Notes under the pieces: model-generated
The model's database searches: none
What the model was told of the DNA's origin: nothing
The model's input: the letters and a program-made list of their open reading frames with translations, nothing else
From: Epinephelus fuscoguttatus
Lineage: Eukaryota; Chordata; Actinopteri; Perciformes; Serranidae
Direction of reading: 5' to 3'
Length of the DNA: 64,000 bases
Assembly (NCBI RefSeq): GCF_011397635.1
Contig: NC_064756.1
Location: 20,514,907 to 20,578,906, forward strand
Program-made: the position numbers and the translations under genes
Shown: positions 30,601-39,745 of the stretch, one piece after another
How the letters are laid out: every line of letters starts with the position of its first letter
Position numbering within the stretch: the stretch's first letter is position 1

Positions 30601-33600
30601 AAACAAGGGTCACTTTAAGTACCAAAAATAATAGGATGTAAAAGGGAGAAGTAAAAGAAAACACTCCCTAGTAACATTATCCCGACAGTGGTGTGTTCAT
30701 TTACAGAGTCCAAGTATGAAAGACAGTCATAATGAAGCAGATTTACTCACTCAGTCAAAAAAAAGAGATCCCAACCCAACCGCACACAAGACGGTTAAAG
30801 TTCAATACACTCTTGTATGCTTTTCAGCAGCTCACAGTGTAATGTTAGTAACGCTAGGAGCTCTGAAGGTCAAGGCAGTTTGTAACAACAATCATGTCCA
30901 CACAGGGCAAATTGGCCCAGCTGTGGTTGAATCACTTCTCTTTGTTTTATATCGATAACACCCAACATGAGATTCAGTTTTCTGATGATACCTGCTGCCT
31001 CTACTTTCCTCTTTATCCAGTTAATGCAGTATATGGATTTATCACTTCCTGTCCTCCATCTGAATTTTGTGTGTCACAATAGTCACATGATTGCAAACAA
31101 GCTATTCATTCTCCAAGGGCAGGGGTTCTTTCATACTGCAGCAATGTGAAATAATTCAATAATGTTAAATCTAACTTTTGGTTTTGCAGCTCCTAAAATT
31201 CATCTTCAAATCGCCAGAATGTTGCTTTTTAGTCTTCTCAGATCAGATTCATTCAGCAGACAAGATTTGTGCTCCATCTTAAAATCCAAACCCTGTGAAT
31301 ATATTTCTTTCACACAGAGACACATGAAGTCTCACTGCCCACACACACATACACACACACTATGTGCTGCAGAACAATTGATCAAAAATCCAACTGAGAA
31401 GAAACAGACAACAGTCTCCATATTCACACAGTCACTCTGCAAATAAGCTTTTCCATCTTCAGTCTAAAGTTATTTCCAAACGTGGCACCTCATGAAGAGA
31501 GAAACCTGCCTGAGCCTGAAACACAAACCTGTCTATTCTTCTCCTCAAACAAAACCTCTGCAATGTAAAACCAAACACACCGACTGCAGCGGCAACAAAT
31601 GACACAACAGAAACTACTGTTCATATCTGCTGATGAGGAGAGGAAGTCTTGAATTCAACGTAATTAAAAGTATCCTTGATTGTCTTTGTCCAGGTGGTAT
31701 CAGGTGTCTATATGTATACGGTTTTTATAAACGTTAACTGGTTGTCGGGCTGCTCAGGTCTGAGAGATATTGTTAATAAGCTTGAGAGATATTGTTAATA
31801 TCTCTGTTTCTCTCAAGGACGCCACAGCAACAAAAATGACGGACTAAAGAGGAGAACCAGTCTGAATCTGATCACCCCACGTGATGCCTCTGGTCACAAA
31901 GATGAGCGATTTCACTGGTTTGACTTGAAGATGTTCGAGAATCACGTCAGCCAGAGATCATCAGTCCACATCTGAACTGAACCTGAGCTCCTTTTCTGAG
32001 CTCAGGCCTGACAAGGAAACCCACAAGAGATGACAAAATGACAAACACCGACCACAAAAAGACTCAAAGAAGAAAAGGACAAATTAGAGTAGATTTTCTC
32101 ACAAAAAGACAAGACAGTGGCAGAGCATATAATCATGTTACCAGCAGAGTAAAAGGTTGACTGCCAGAAGAGGGTTTGAACACAGAAGACATTGTGAATT
32201 TGTGGACTACTGAAACCTTTACCAATAGCACATGCAGATGCAAATGTTCCTGATGTCAAGCAAAAGGAAACCATGGCTCGATACAGTAGCAGAAAAAAGT
32301 TCCCGATCCATTGAGGAAACGCGATTATTTTCTTTATCAATTCATCAGCTGATCATTTTCTTTATCAATTCATCGGCCGATTACTTTCTTTATCAATTCA
32401 TCAGATGATTACTTTTATATCAATTCATCAGCCGACTTATTTCTTTATCAATTCATCAGTTGACTATTTTCTTTATCAATTCATCGGCTGATTACTTTCT
32501 TTATCAATTCATCGGCCGATTATTTTCTTTATCAATTCATCTGTCGATTATTTTCTTTATCTATAACCTTAACGTCAAAAAATTGAAAATAAATAAATGA
32601 ATAAATAAAACTGATCAGAGGGTGAAATCTTCAAATTGCTCATTTTATCCGACCAACAATTCAAACACAAAGAAAAGCATCAAATTCTGACATTTGAGAA
32701 GCTGAAAGGAACGAATATTTGGTATAAACGCCTGAAAAAAGATTTAAAAAATATTGATTATTTGCTGAACTAATCAAATTTTAGCAGCCAAACATTACTC
32801 AAACTGCCCAGTTTTGTTTATCAATGCTTCTTCTTGATTTGTGATTATTTATAATACTTTCTATAATAATTTTTATGGTCATTTCCTGCCCTTAACGGAC
32901 AGCTGACCGTATAAAGGTGACAGAGAAAGAGAGGAGAGAGAGAGATGGGGAGATGAAGTGCAGCAAAGGGCTGATTAATTTTTCATCATTTCATTCACTT
33001 GGGCAAGGAGACGCTCCATGGCTGCCCTTTAAAGACATGAACTTATGACGTCTGTGTGAACATGTTAAGGCTGGTGAACTGTGAGTCAGGGTCGAACATA
33101 CCTGAAGCAGACGGTGTGCCAGTCATTGTTGAGGGCCTGGAGGTACTGCTCATCATAGATCCTCTGTTTGCATCCCGCACAGACGGGCAAACTTCCTCCA
33201 GCTGTAACACATGAGATAGAGGTCACAGGACGACCTGATAGCCACCGTTTTATTGTTCATTATGCACAAAATCAATACCAGTTCTTTGAGGGGATGTAAT
33301 AATTACTGATATGTGTTTTTGCATGTGACGGTAATCCCTGTTCTTATCTCGCCTTCAATGCAAATCCACAACTCTGAGGCTCCAGATATCAAACACACAT
33401 CATCTCTGAAAATGCTCCATCATTGATGGCAGACAGCATGCAGCGTGAATATCAGCAACAGTTTGTCGGTGTGTCCACAGATGGATGGTTTTAATGAGAG
33501 AATCACTGCTGGTGTGTAACAATTCATTTTAAATTACCACGTTTAGTCTGCCTCCAGTTCTAGTTTAGACAGCTAAACACTATTACTGCACATTATTTAA

Positions 33601-34998
33601 TGAGTTTAATAAAGGTGATGTTTGTGCTACTGGATTGATTTGTTTCTTAATAGTACAGTTAAATCAAAATTGAGAAAGATATATACATATCATTGTTACC
33701 TAAGTCCAGTAGATTTTAAAGGAATTCTTCACCCTCCCCCATGATCATTTGCACATCAATTACTCACCCCGTGTTCTGCTGAATTTGTGAGGAGAACTTT
33801 GTTTTCTCGCATGCCTCCAGTAAACGAAGAATCCAAAAACAAAGAAAATCCTTGATGAGTTAAAGTTAACAACAGCAAAACTACATTAAAACATCCATTT
33901 ACAAACTCTCACACAACTAATGCAGTATAATCCAAGTCTTATTTATCCTGTGGTATATTTCCCAATCAGACAGCATGTTCGATGGGCAACTGAACTCAAA
34001 GTAAATCTTATCAATGCTCTCTTCCAAGCCAGGTTCCATGGACAAAAACAGTCATTTTACTTTAATTACTTTAATTGTGGGTCTACCACTCCCTCAGTTA
34101 GTTTGTTTCTGTTATTGTGTGACTATGATATTTGAAAGGGTTAGTTCAAAGTCACACAATAACACAAACAAACTAACTGATCGAGGCAGTGGTAGACTAG
34201 CAGCTACCATGTGCGGCAAGGTAAAATGTTTTTGTCAGTGGGGTCTGGCTTTGAGGAGAGCTTTTAGTTCAGTTCCCTGTTGGAAAAGGTCTCCTTGTAT
34301 AAAAAGTACTGAGCATACAACTGGATAAATGAGACTTGGATTATAATGCATGAGTTGTGTGAGATTTTGTAAACTGATGTGTTGATATAGTTTTGCTGTT
34401 GTTAAAGGTGGACCCCTATGACTTCAATTCATCAAGAATATTCTCCATTTGTGGATTTTTCTTTCACTCTGGAGGCGTGCACGAAAACACAAAGTTGTCT
34501 TCACAAATTCAGCGTAACACATTGTGACTAACTGATACACAAATGGTCGTTTGGGGGGTGAAGTATTCCTTTAAGCCAGCAATTGAAGTTACTATCAATC
34601 ATTCGAAAGAATCCTCCTCAGTATTTTTGCATTTCTATGACAATGAACCACATCATTTTTGGCAAAGACTGATATTTTTTGTACAACAGAGAGCAGAATA
34701 TTCTGATGCATATGTGACACTATAAGGTTTTTAAAAGGACTTTGTTGTCATTGGAAACAGAAAGCCCAACACCTGTATATTTAACATAGAGACTGCTCTC
34801 AAAAGTGCGTCAAAGATTCATGCGTCTTGTGGAAAAACAGAATCTTTTGTTTTTAGTAGATAAGTTTCGTCCTCTGACTCTCACAGTTTGATTCCTTCCC
34901 CCATTCTCTAATGAGGAGAAAGTTAATTATGATTACAAAGTGTCAGGAAAAGAGCACCTTTGAAGAGCTGGAACAATTAATTAAAGACAGAGAGAGCA

Positions 34999-35029
<31 letters not shown>

Positions 35030-38000
35030 ATTTTCTGCAGAGGAAGATCAGTTCAGGCTGAGGTGACAGCAGCAGCAGCAGCAGCAGATAGCAAAGGGTA
35101 AGGCTTCATACAGCAGATATTACTGCTGCTGCAGTTCATTTGCCTGAGAACACATCACACGCCCTTCACATCCTGAGTAGGAGGCAGAGAGGCGGCGACA
35201 CACTGACATGCAAAATAACAACAACTATAAACATGGCCGCTAGTTAAAACATGGTGATCTTTCCATCAGCAGGGCTATAATCCATACGAGACAGAGGACG
35301 GAGCTGAAGATGAATACTTCAACTTCCTCGAGTAACTCCTGCACTATTCTTTCTGAGCATCCTTGCTGACTTCCCCTGCTTTCACTGTTGAAATCTGTCA
35401 GTGTCTGTAAGTTCACATGCTGCCTGAGAGTCTGAACCTGCAGTGAACTCAAAAATAAAGTCACTCAAAAGCCACTTTGTCACATCAGAGAACATCAAAT
35501 GCATGCTGTCACCTTTTAAACATAAAAGACGATATTACTTCAAAATATCATGTCTTTAAGTTGCAACATGAGACTTGGTTTGAAGAGGTGTTAATCATAG
35601 GTTATCATTGTTACACAAAGCAGGGCATACTCTGTTACTGTATAAAAAATACAGCAAAATGATGATTGTCAATAAATCATGTTTCTGCAGTTCTGCACAT
35701 CCACAGCAATATGCAACTGCATGCCATCTCTCAAATGCAAAACAGCTACAACAGCCCAGTTGCCAGAAGAAAGGTTTGGCACTGTACTTTACATTTCTGT
35801 AACTTTCAAATATGTTAATTTGCATGTTTCATGTATATCATATCAAAACAAGAGGAGAATGATGACGATGCGGAAGCAGGGGGAAGGTTACATTATGTAT
35901 AAGTTGCCTTTCTGATCGGGAGGTAGAGGTGATGGTGGATGGTGGTGTGTCACCTAGGCAAGACGCCTGCCAGGCTGAAGACCAATGTTTGAGTCACTGT
36001 TATGCGTCCTGCCTTTTTTTAAGCACCAAACATAGGTGCTTTTTAGGGATTCATATCTGTATTTCCTGTGGTCTTTTAACAACCAAACATGGGTACTTTT
36101 CAGTAACCTGTGGCTTTTTTTCCAGTGACTTTTCAGCTCCCAGTTTTTTTTAGGGACTCGTCACTGTGTTTCAAGCGGCTGCAGTGTTTCCCACAGAATT
36201 TGAATCTATGTGTGGCAGCAGCTGATGGAGAGGGGTTGCTAACTAGGGATGGGCAAACGATCAAAATTCATTATTCGATCATCAAAAAAATTAACGATCA
36301 ATTATCGATTAATTGATAAGCGAGCATTTCAAAAGAGAGAAAACAAAAGAGTGTAGTGCAGACTGTCGCCGCAAGAGAACGCAGCTGCCCCAGTTTTGAG
36401 CTTCAACCCCCCAGGCCAAAGAGGAAGAATGGCGCGCATGCGCAGTTCACCCGTGGGTGTTTACAACCGTTGCCAGCCAGAGTTACAGGCTTCAGTTTTC
36501 AGCAAAACCTCTGTCTTTCAATGGCGTAGTGTTTTCAGAGGCCTCAAGGGAAGCCGCCGAGGCTTTGGAGAGCGATGAGAGCCTCCGTCTGTTTCTGATT
36601 TTTTGCCTGGCATAGGTTCGGCGGGGGTCTCGTAGGCCCGTCGAGCCGCCGTGCTCATAGGGCGGAAGGGTCTCGTTGGCACGGCGACTCGCTGGACCTA
36701 CACCAGGCATAGTAGGGGAAACACTGTGAATATCGATCAAAATTATTTGTGATCGATCAAAAGCCTTAACAATCAATCATCGATAATCGAAAATTGATGC
36801 CCATCCCTATTGCTAACTTGCGGTTTTTTGTGTGTAAGGCTGCGCTTCCTCTATAAATTCAGAGGTTTTTTGGGTCCCTGAATGCAGCACAGGTGGAACG
36901 CTTCATGTGTTTGAGTCTATGGAGCTTTGAGTTGCCGGGTGGACAATGAATGAGTCAGTCCGATCTGATCAGATCAGATCAATGGATGACAGGAGCAGAT
37001 GTTTGTGAGTGAAATCAAACTTTTAGATCGATCCAATGAACAGCTAAGTTTCACTTTCACTGCACCTGGTGTTCTGCTGCTCCATCTGTGACCACAGTGC
37101 GCCCTGCGCTACAAGAGTGTTAATTAATGAATAACCGAACGGTACCAACAGCGCTCCTACTTAATGGTCAAGTCCCAAAAACGGAAAATTAAAACGTGGC
37201 AGCAGATGTTGTAATCATGGCAGGGCGCCACAAATAAAGAAATGAGTGTGAAACCCTGGGCTGTTTAGGCGTGGAGAGCAGTTTGTTTTTGCCAAGACAT
37301 CGCCACTTTTCCTGCCAGGATTGTGCCTCCTGAACGGGTATTAAGCCAGAACATCTTTTCCTGAACATAACTAAGTGGTTTTGTGTGACCTAACCATGTG
37401 TTAATGACAGTGTTGTTGAAACGCAATGTTTCAATGTATCTGCTACATAATAACATGCAAAGATACCACGTATCCATGGTTTGCAGAAACATACAATGCC
37501 AACTTTTTGCGTTGCAGCTGGGTTTGTAAGTGACAGGTAAGATCAGTCATAGATCAGTTTAGAGTTCAAAGACACATCTGCTCACTGCAGCTCAGCATCT
37601 ATGTATTGGTATCTGTATATCAATGTTTTTTCATGCGAGACATATCCTTGCATCTTTGATTATTCGTACATTAGCAGAGGTTTTATGCGGTCAGCTTGTT
37701 ACTGTAATGCCTGAGAGAGCCGCCCTGCTGTAGTAGATTTATCGATCATATTGGCTGGTAGGCAGATCTGGTTTGTGCTAATGCCCCCTCTCTGCTCTGC
37801 CTTCACCTCAACCTGACTAATGAATATTATTCACCTTGTCTCTTCATCATGGGGCATGTTTCTCCCTGATAATTGTCTCCTCTTGACCTCTGCTGTCTGG
37901 ACAGGTCTCAGAGAGGACACAAATACCTCAGTAAAGGCTCACAAACACACCATTCTCACACACTAACTAACCTGTGCAGGTGAACAGCTGTGTGTCCAAT

Positions 38001-39461
38001 CCCTCCTAAAACTCATTACTCACAGAGACTCAGCAGCAGTTCCTCATGCAAAGTGAGTCATCGCATAAAAGGACTATTGTCAAGATCTGTGAACCTGACC
38101 GACAGCCACAGTGAACTCCGAATGTACAGCAACATCACATTTTATGCAAATATTTACCAAATAGTCACAGTGATACACAAATTATTAGGCCTTAAGTCAT
38201 TCAAGCAACTGTTCCCAACATTTATTCTCTAACCAGTTCAACCATACACTGTTTTCTCCTTGTTTTAAAGTCTGGAGAAGCAACAAAAGTGGAGGCAAAG
38301 AATAAAGAGTGATCGAAAATTACTTTGTGTACCGTGTGTGTGTGTTACAACCCCTCAAAAATTTGCCCTCCACCTCCCCATCACTACCTAGTCTTTACGG
38401 ATTCATCAGCCTCATCCGTCTCATCAGCCATCAGCTTCAGAGTCATCAGCCACCACCACTTCTGCCAGTATCTGGACTCCATGGGGGGGGGATTTATCCT
38501 GCTGCAGCTCAGATGTCCCTCGATCGCAAGATATTCAGTACAAAAGAATCTGTATCAGACTTCTATCTTAAAACAGTATTAGTGTAACCCTGCTGCCGAG
38601 GCACTGACAAAACTTCAGATTGTAAATGGTTTATAAGGCAGCAGATGACTTAACCTGCTTCTTTAACAGCTTCTACTTTAGTGGAAAATTATGAAAAAAG
38701 GGCACATGTAATGAAAGTGGGTAGCTGAGTGGCTGAATGTGGAAAAACTGAGACATACTGTTGAATTTGCACATATTTTTCTGATGATATTGCCGGGTGT
38801 TCATCATTTGTTTTGTAGATGGATGAATATTTTCAGACTTCTTTAGATTAAAAAGGGGAAAAAATGAAGGAGTTGTTATTTATAGGTTATTATGTAGTGG
38901 GTTTTACTGATCAAACTGTGCCATATGTGGCCCCTGGACTAAAATTAGTTTGACACCCTGCTTTAGAGGATGTTGGTAAAGATCATAACTTCCAAATTAA
39001 ACTGTTTAATTTTGCATTAACACCCCAAAGAGTCCCTATTTTACCGTATTAATGTAACAACCAGCTCATGAGCAGAATATATTTGGCTATACTGGGTTAA
39101 ATGAGCACTGATCATGGCCCGAGGGTGAACACACTGCATCCAAACATGACGGGTACATCAACATGGCTTCAGTTGCAGCACAATATGGACATGCAGCCTG
39201 ACGCTCCCTGCACACGCACCGCTCTGCTGCCTGTGTGTGCCTGACAACACACGACACCCAGAGTAGGAAAAATAGTGCCAAGCATATTGTTTACAGCCAG
39301 TTTCTGTGGAGCATCCTCAGTGTTTTCCGCTGTCTCTGCATCTCCCGCCCCGCCGCCGCCGCCGCATGCACCCAGCGGCTCCTGACACCCAGCGGCTCCT
39401 TACCTTCCTCCTCTCCCATGCGTTCGTCCTTCCAGGTGCAGCAGAGCAGCATCAACCTCAT
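1..39461 (-). CDS. limk1: limk1, LIM domain kinase 1 (5' part of gene, three exons seen)
   Basis: LIM kinase 1 is a serine/threonine kinase that phosphorylates and inactivates cofilin, stabilising actin filaments downstream of Rho/Rac signalling. Three exons on the minus strand (39404-39461, 33102-33201, 556-694) join into an unbroken 99-codon frame: 58+100+139 nt with matching phases (1, 2, 0). It starts [19 protein letters not shown], close to the vertebrate LIMK1 N-terminus, then gives a complete LIM1 zinc-binding set (CAGC, WHTVC, CCEC, CKKD) and the first pair of LIM2 (CHGC). The rest of LIM2, the PDZ and the kinase domains must lie to the left of the window. A LIMK2 origin is less likely because the CCTW-type start and the elastin neighbour are typical of LIMK1. 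Paralogue a or b is not resolved. The span includes introns. Confidence 0.95.
556..694 (-). CDS. limk1: limk1 exon 3, end of LIM1 and start of LIM2
   Basis: Acceptor CCTGTCAG|GTGTTG, donor ATCATG|GTAAGAG. The 139-nt exon encodes (R)[17 protein letters not shown], then LFCKKDYW completing LIM1, then the linker and CHGC opening LIM2, ending GLIM on a codon boundary. It closely matches the human LIMK1 stretch CCDCSASLSHQYYEKDGQLF. Nothing in 1-555 looks like the next exon, which should lie left of the window. Confidence 0.95.
3403..3935. mobile_element. Degraded hAT-like non-autonomous element
   Basis: The left end, AAGGCTGGGTAATATATCGA followed by alternating ATATCGATAT-type sequence, and the right end, CATTAGTTCCAGCCCTA, resemble the ends of short fish elements of the GGGCTGGGYRATAT and TAGGGCTG families. 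The two ends may come from different elements. There is no coding capacity. Confidence 0.4.
4166..4210. repeat. CA microsatellite, interrupted
   Basis: Mixed (GCAC)n/(CA)n run. A 178-codon open frame crossing it at 4131-4667 is a low-complexity chance frame. Confidence 0.9.
5950..6560. mobile_element. Copy of a fish interspersed repeat (family shared with 40530-40985 and 59520-60065)
   Basis: It shares with 40500-40985 the blocks 'ATGGGAAGC...GGCTCCCA(A/G)GTGAA', 'GGGGTTTSTTG' and 'CACYGACAAAGTGTTGGTATT'. It has no coding frame. The type is not identified; several copies in one window show that it is a dispersed repeat. Confidence 0.5.
7471..8450. mobile_element. Dispersed repeat beginning GTGTTTCCCATACATTCATT
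   Basis: GTGTTTCCCATACATTCATT...CTGTGGCGG is a start I recognise from many fish genomes. A related start, GTGTTTCCCACAGAATTTGA, occurs at 36184. The interior is GC-rich with inverted fragments such as 'TTTACGCGGCTC'. The right edge is uncertain. No protein is encoded. Confidence 0.45.
8515..8945. mobile_element. Dispersed fish repeat, non-autonomous DNA element
   Basis: The stretch CGTTTGGACGAGATAAATCG ... CAGACCAGAGATGCAAGCC ... TCTGGAACCAGGCTATG resembles a short DNA element common in fish. It has an internal GC-rich body and no open frame of note. Superfamily and exact ends are not determined. Confidence 0.4.
10708..10995. mobile_element. hAT-like non-autonomous element, decayed
   Basis: Starts TAGGGCTGCAACTAACCATC, a common fish terminal sequence, and ends in an AATCAACTAATC-type inverted partner near 10970. 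The right terminus is not intact. Related decayed copies appear near 17350-17645 and 32575-32800. Confidence 0.5.
11403..11470. repeat. (CA)n microsatellite, 68 bp
   Basis: Uninterrupted CA dinucleotides. Translated frames here read as Thr-His repeats and are not genes. Confidence 0.97.
11770..11826. repeat. (CA)n microsatellite, 57 bp
   Basis: Uninterrupted CA run, about 300 bp from the preceding one. Confidence 0.97.
12104..12135. repeat. (CA)n microsatellite, 32 bp
   Basis: Third CA run within 750 bp. Confidence 0.95.
13634..13996. mobile_element. Short inverted-repeat element with TTAACCCTTTGAA ends
   Basis: Begins TTAACCCTTTGAA and ends with its exact inverse TTCAAAGGGTTAA. The 363-bp body is AT-rich without coding capacity. 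TTAA at both edges suggests a TTAA target site, as in piggyBac-type elements. This is inference from the ends only. Confidence 0.6.
15818..15841. repeat. Poly(A) run, about 24 bp
   Basis: Homopolymer of A on the plus strand; it could be a retroelement tail or simple slippage. Confidence 0.9.
16205..16242. repeat. (CA)n microsatellite
   Basis: CA run; a second lies about 100 bp downstream. Confidence 0.95.
16339..16383. repeat. (CA)n microsatellite
   Basis: CA run of about 45 bp. Confidence 0.95.
18121..18136. repeat. (CT)n microsatellite
   Basis: Short CT run within a pyrimidine-rich stretch. Confidence 0.85.
20440..21375 (+). mobile_element. L1-type LINE fragment, ORF2 C-terminus and 3' end
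   Basis: The plus-strand translation gives [42 protein letters not shown] and, after a frame change, [10 protein letters not shown] and [12 protein letters not shown]. These blocks are typical of the region after reverse transcriptase in fish L1/Tx1-like ORF2 proteins. It ends in AATAAAAACATTCTTCTT followed by an A-rich tail at about 21362-21387. It is 5'-truncated, carries stops and is inactive. Confidence 0.75.
21400..22080 (+). mobile_element. Second decayed L1-type ORF2 fragment
   Basis: Translation in broken frames shows [10 protein letters not shown], then a [20 protein letters not shown] stretch, a [15 protein letters not shown] stretch (His/Cys end of ORF2) and [19 protein letters not shown]. 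This order matches the L1 ORF2 C-terminal region. Frameshifts and stops mark it as dead. It lies directly after the A-rich tail of the first fragment. Confidence 0.65.
22831..23180. mobile_element. hAT-like non-autonomous element with GGGTGTAA ends
   Basis: Left end CAGGGTGTAAATCACCAG...ATGATACGATAT; right end, read inverted, AGGGGTGTAACCATCGATCT. ATCGATAC-rich subterminal sequence is usual in such elements. There is no coding frame. Confidence 0.5.
24626..24662. repeat. (CA)n microsatellite
   Basis: CA run of about 37 bp. Confidence 0.95.
25421..26235. mobile_element. Inverted-repeat DNA element, GGCCCGTTTCCACC ends
   Basis: Left end TATAGGCCCGTTTCCACC; right end, read inverted, TATAAGGCCTGTTTCCACT. 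Both are followed by GGAACTTC-type sequence, so the arms extend beyond 20 bp. The interior has inverted TTAGCTGTTAGCGGTGTCTG and its partner near 26010. It is a non-autonomous transposon of about 810 bp; the superfamily is not determined. Confidence 0.75.
26255..26282. repeat. (CT)n microsatellite
   Basis: CT run of about 28 bp, just outside the preceding element. Confidence 0.95.
26560..27129. mobile_element. Possible hAT-like element hosting a SINE
   Basis: TAGGGCTAACCC at the left and CCCCAGCCCTA at the right could be paired ends. The flanks GTAACATC and GTAATGTT match at five of eight positions, the differences being transitions, as an old 8-bp target duplication might. The right edge abuts a SINE, so the boundaries are uncertain. 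Confidence 0.35.
26963..27122 (-). mobile_element. tRNA-derived SINE
   Basis: Read on the minus strand it starts GGGGCGTCGGTGGCTTAGTG and carries a polymerase III A box (TGGCTTAGTGGTAG) and B box (GGGTTCGACTCC). A CT-rich segment and TTGTCTGTCCTGTCCAATAA tail follow. The order and spacing are those of a tRNA-derived SINE, not a functional tRNA: the 3' arm is not conserved. Confidence 0.8.
28888..29240. mobile_element. Fragments of hAT-like elements (TAGGGCTGCTCCCGAC and TAGGGGTGTAAATCACC starts)
   Basis: Two element starts lie 300 bp apart, at 28889 and about 29182, each of a type repeated in fish genomes. Neither has a clear inverted partner in the window, so both are probably truncated or nested. 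Confidence 0.35.
29342..30517. mobile_element. TTAA-flanked DNA transposon carrying a host-gene-like fragment
   Basis: TTAAAGGGCCACTGTGTAAA at the left and, inverted, TTAAAGGGCCAGTGTGTAAT at the right give matching ends with TTAA target sites, a 1176-bp non-autonomous element. The interior contains an ATG frame at 29864-29968 (separate entry) and GC-rich gene-like sequence. Confidence 0.8.
29864..29968 (+). pseudogene. Captured exon fragment inside the transposon
   Basis: A 34-codon frame begins [12 protein letters not shown] and continues with [10 protein letters not shown] before a stop. I recall similar acidic N-termini in fish proteins that carry a P2X7-like intracellular domain, but this is memory of a family pattern and not a confirmed match. 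The stop and transposon setting suggest a captured, non-functional piece. Confidence 0.35.
32323..32562. repeat. 28-bp minisatellite, about 8.5 copies
   Basis: Units share the core TTTATCAATTCATC, each followed by a variable CGGCC/CAGCT/CAGTT and GATTA(C/T)TTT. Seven of the eight full units are 28 bp and one is 27 bp. The array is flanked by ordinary AT-rich intron and overlaps no gene. Confidence 0.92.
32884..32976 (-). mobile_element. Truncated SINE, same family as 26963-27122
   Basis: Shares the CCTTAACGGACAG...AGAGAGAGAGATGGGGAGATG and GCAGCAAAGGGC layout with the full SINE but lacks the tRNA-like head with A and B boxes. Confidence 0.55.
33102..33201 (-). CDS. limk1: limk1 exon 2, first half of LIM domain 1
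   Basis: Acceptor TGTTACAG|CTGGAGG, donor GCTTCAG|GTATG. Translates, with one base from exon 1, as [20 protein letters not shown] then [14 protein letters not shown]. It carries the first zinc pair C-x2-C and the H-x2-C of LIM1. Length 100 nt. It splits the Arg codon AG|G with exon 3. Confidence 0.95.
33716..34574. mobile_element. TTAA-flanked DNA transposon with long inverted arms
   Basis: TTAAAGGAATTCTTCACCC (left) and, inverted, TTAAAGGAATACTTCACCCC (right). The arms stay complementary far inward: CAACTAATGCAGTATAATCC pairs with the region near 34340-34365. It is 859 bp with no transposase. Confidence 0.8.
35002..35029. repeat. (GT)n microsatellite
   Basis: GT run of 28 bp. A short CAG repeat (about 35070-35086) lies 40 bp beyond. 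Confidence 0.95.
36236..36817. mobile_element. hAT-type non-autonomous element with intact 8-bp target duplication
   Basis: TTGCTAAC flanks both sides (36236-36243 and 36810-36817). The element, 36244-36809, starts TAGGGATGGGCAAACGATC and ends, inverted, TAGGGATGGGCATCAATTTT. An 8-bp duplication with TAGGGATGGGC ends is diagnostic of the hAT superfamily. The interior is GC-rich without transposase. It was inserted into an older repeat (GTGTTTCCCACAG at 36184). Confidence 0.88.
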
Positions 39462-39745
39462 TCACTGTCCGACACCGAGCTCCGGGAGAGAGCCAGCCGC
39501 CTCTGGTCGACAGATAACCGGTGTCCGACCACCACCGCAGCCCGCCCGGCGGTCGTGTTGCTGTGCGTCGGTCCCTCCCTGCGGCGGCCCACACAGCTTC
39601 CTCCTGCCTGCTGCACGTTTCTGCGGCGCTTCATTCAAGAGAGCTGCCGACCAATGAAGCTGCAGAGCCGGGGAGAGGAAGACACGGGCCGGCCAACAGG
39701 AACACTCCCTGCTTAATTAATGCGCTGCTTTGGGGGCGGGCTGGA
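39320..39745 (-). promoter_or_regulatory. CpG-rich promoter and 5' UTR region of limk1
   Basis: A sharply GC- and CpG-rich block (CCGCCGCCGCCGCATG, GCCCGCCCGGCGGTCG) surrounds exon 1 within otherwise AT-rich DNA. A GC box (GGGGGCGGG, about 39731-39739) and CCAAT on the plus strand (39651-39655) lie upstream of the ATG. I see no clear TATA box, so a TATA-less CpG-island promoter is inferred. The transcription start is probably between 39500 and 39720, but the sequence does not fix it. Confidence 0.7.
39404..39461 (-). CDS. limk1: limk1 exon 1 (coding part)
   Basis: Reads ATG AGG TTG ATG CTG CTC TGC TGC ACC TGG ..., giving [19 protein letters not shown] plus one base. The donor is GGAAG|GTAAGG (GT at 39403-39402). 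A TGA stop lies in frame directly before the ATG, so the protein cannot start further upstream. A second Met is at codon 4. The human protein begins MRLTLLCCTWREERMGEE, so the start is well supported. Confidence 0.93.

Larger units (their letters stand above)
695..33101 (-). other. limk1 intron 2 (32.4 kb), repeat-filled
   Basis: Spans the gap between two halves of one LIM domain. It holds the L1 fragments, SINEs, DNA transposons, CA repeats and 28-bp minisatellite listed separately. The remaining stretches (for example 900-3400, 4650-5900, 8950-10700, 12150-13600, 14000-16200, 17700-20400, 23200-25400, 27250-28880, 30520-32320) show no exon, RNA gene or conserved protein that I recognise. 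Open frames there are short, end at random and lack splice-supported continuations. Confidence 0.75.
33202..39403 (-). other. limk1 intron 1 (6.2 kb)
   Basis: Non-coding. It contains a TTAA-flanked DNA transposon (33716-34574), a GT microsatellite (35002-35029), a short CAG run near 35070, a hAT-type element with its target duplication (36236-36817), and otherwise unique-looking AT-rich DNA. I recognise no exon or RNA gene. Confidence 0.8.

Noticed and set aside
39235..39716. Overlapping 140- and 136-codon frames on the plus strand
   Set aside because: GC-rich promoter DNA opposite limk1 exon 1; open frames are expected by lack of stop codons in CpG-rich sequence.
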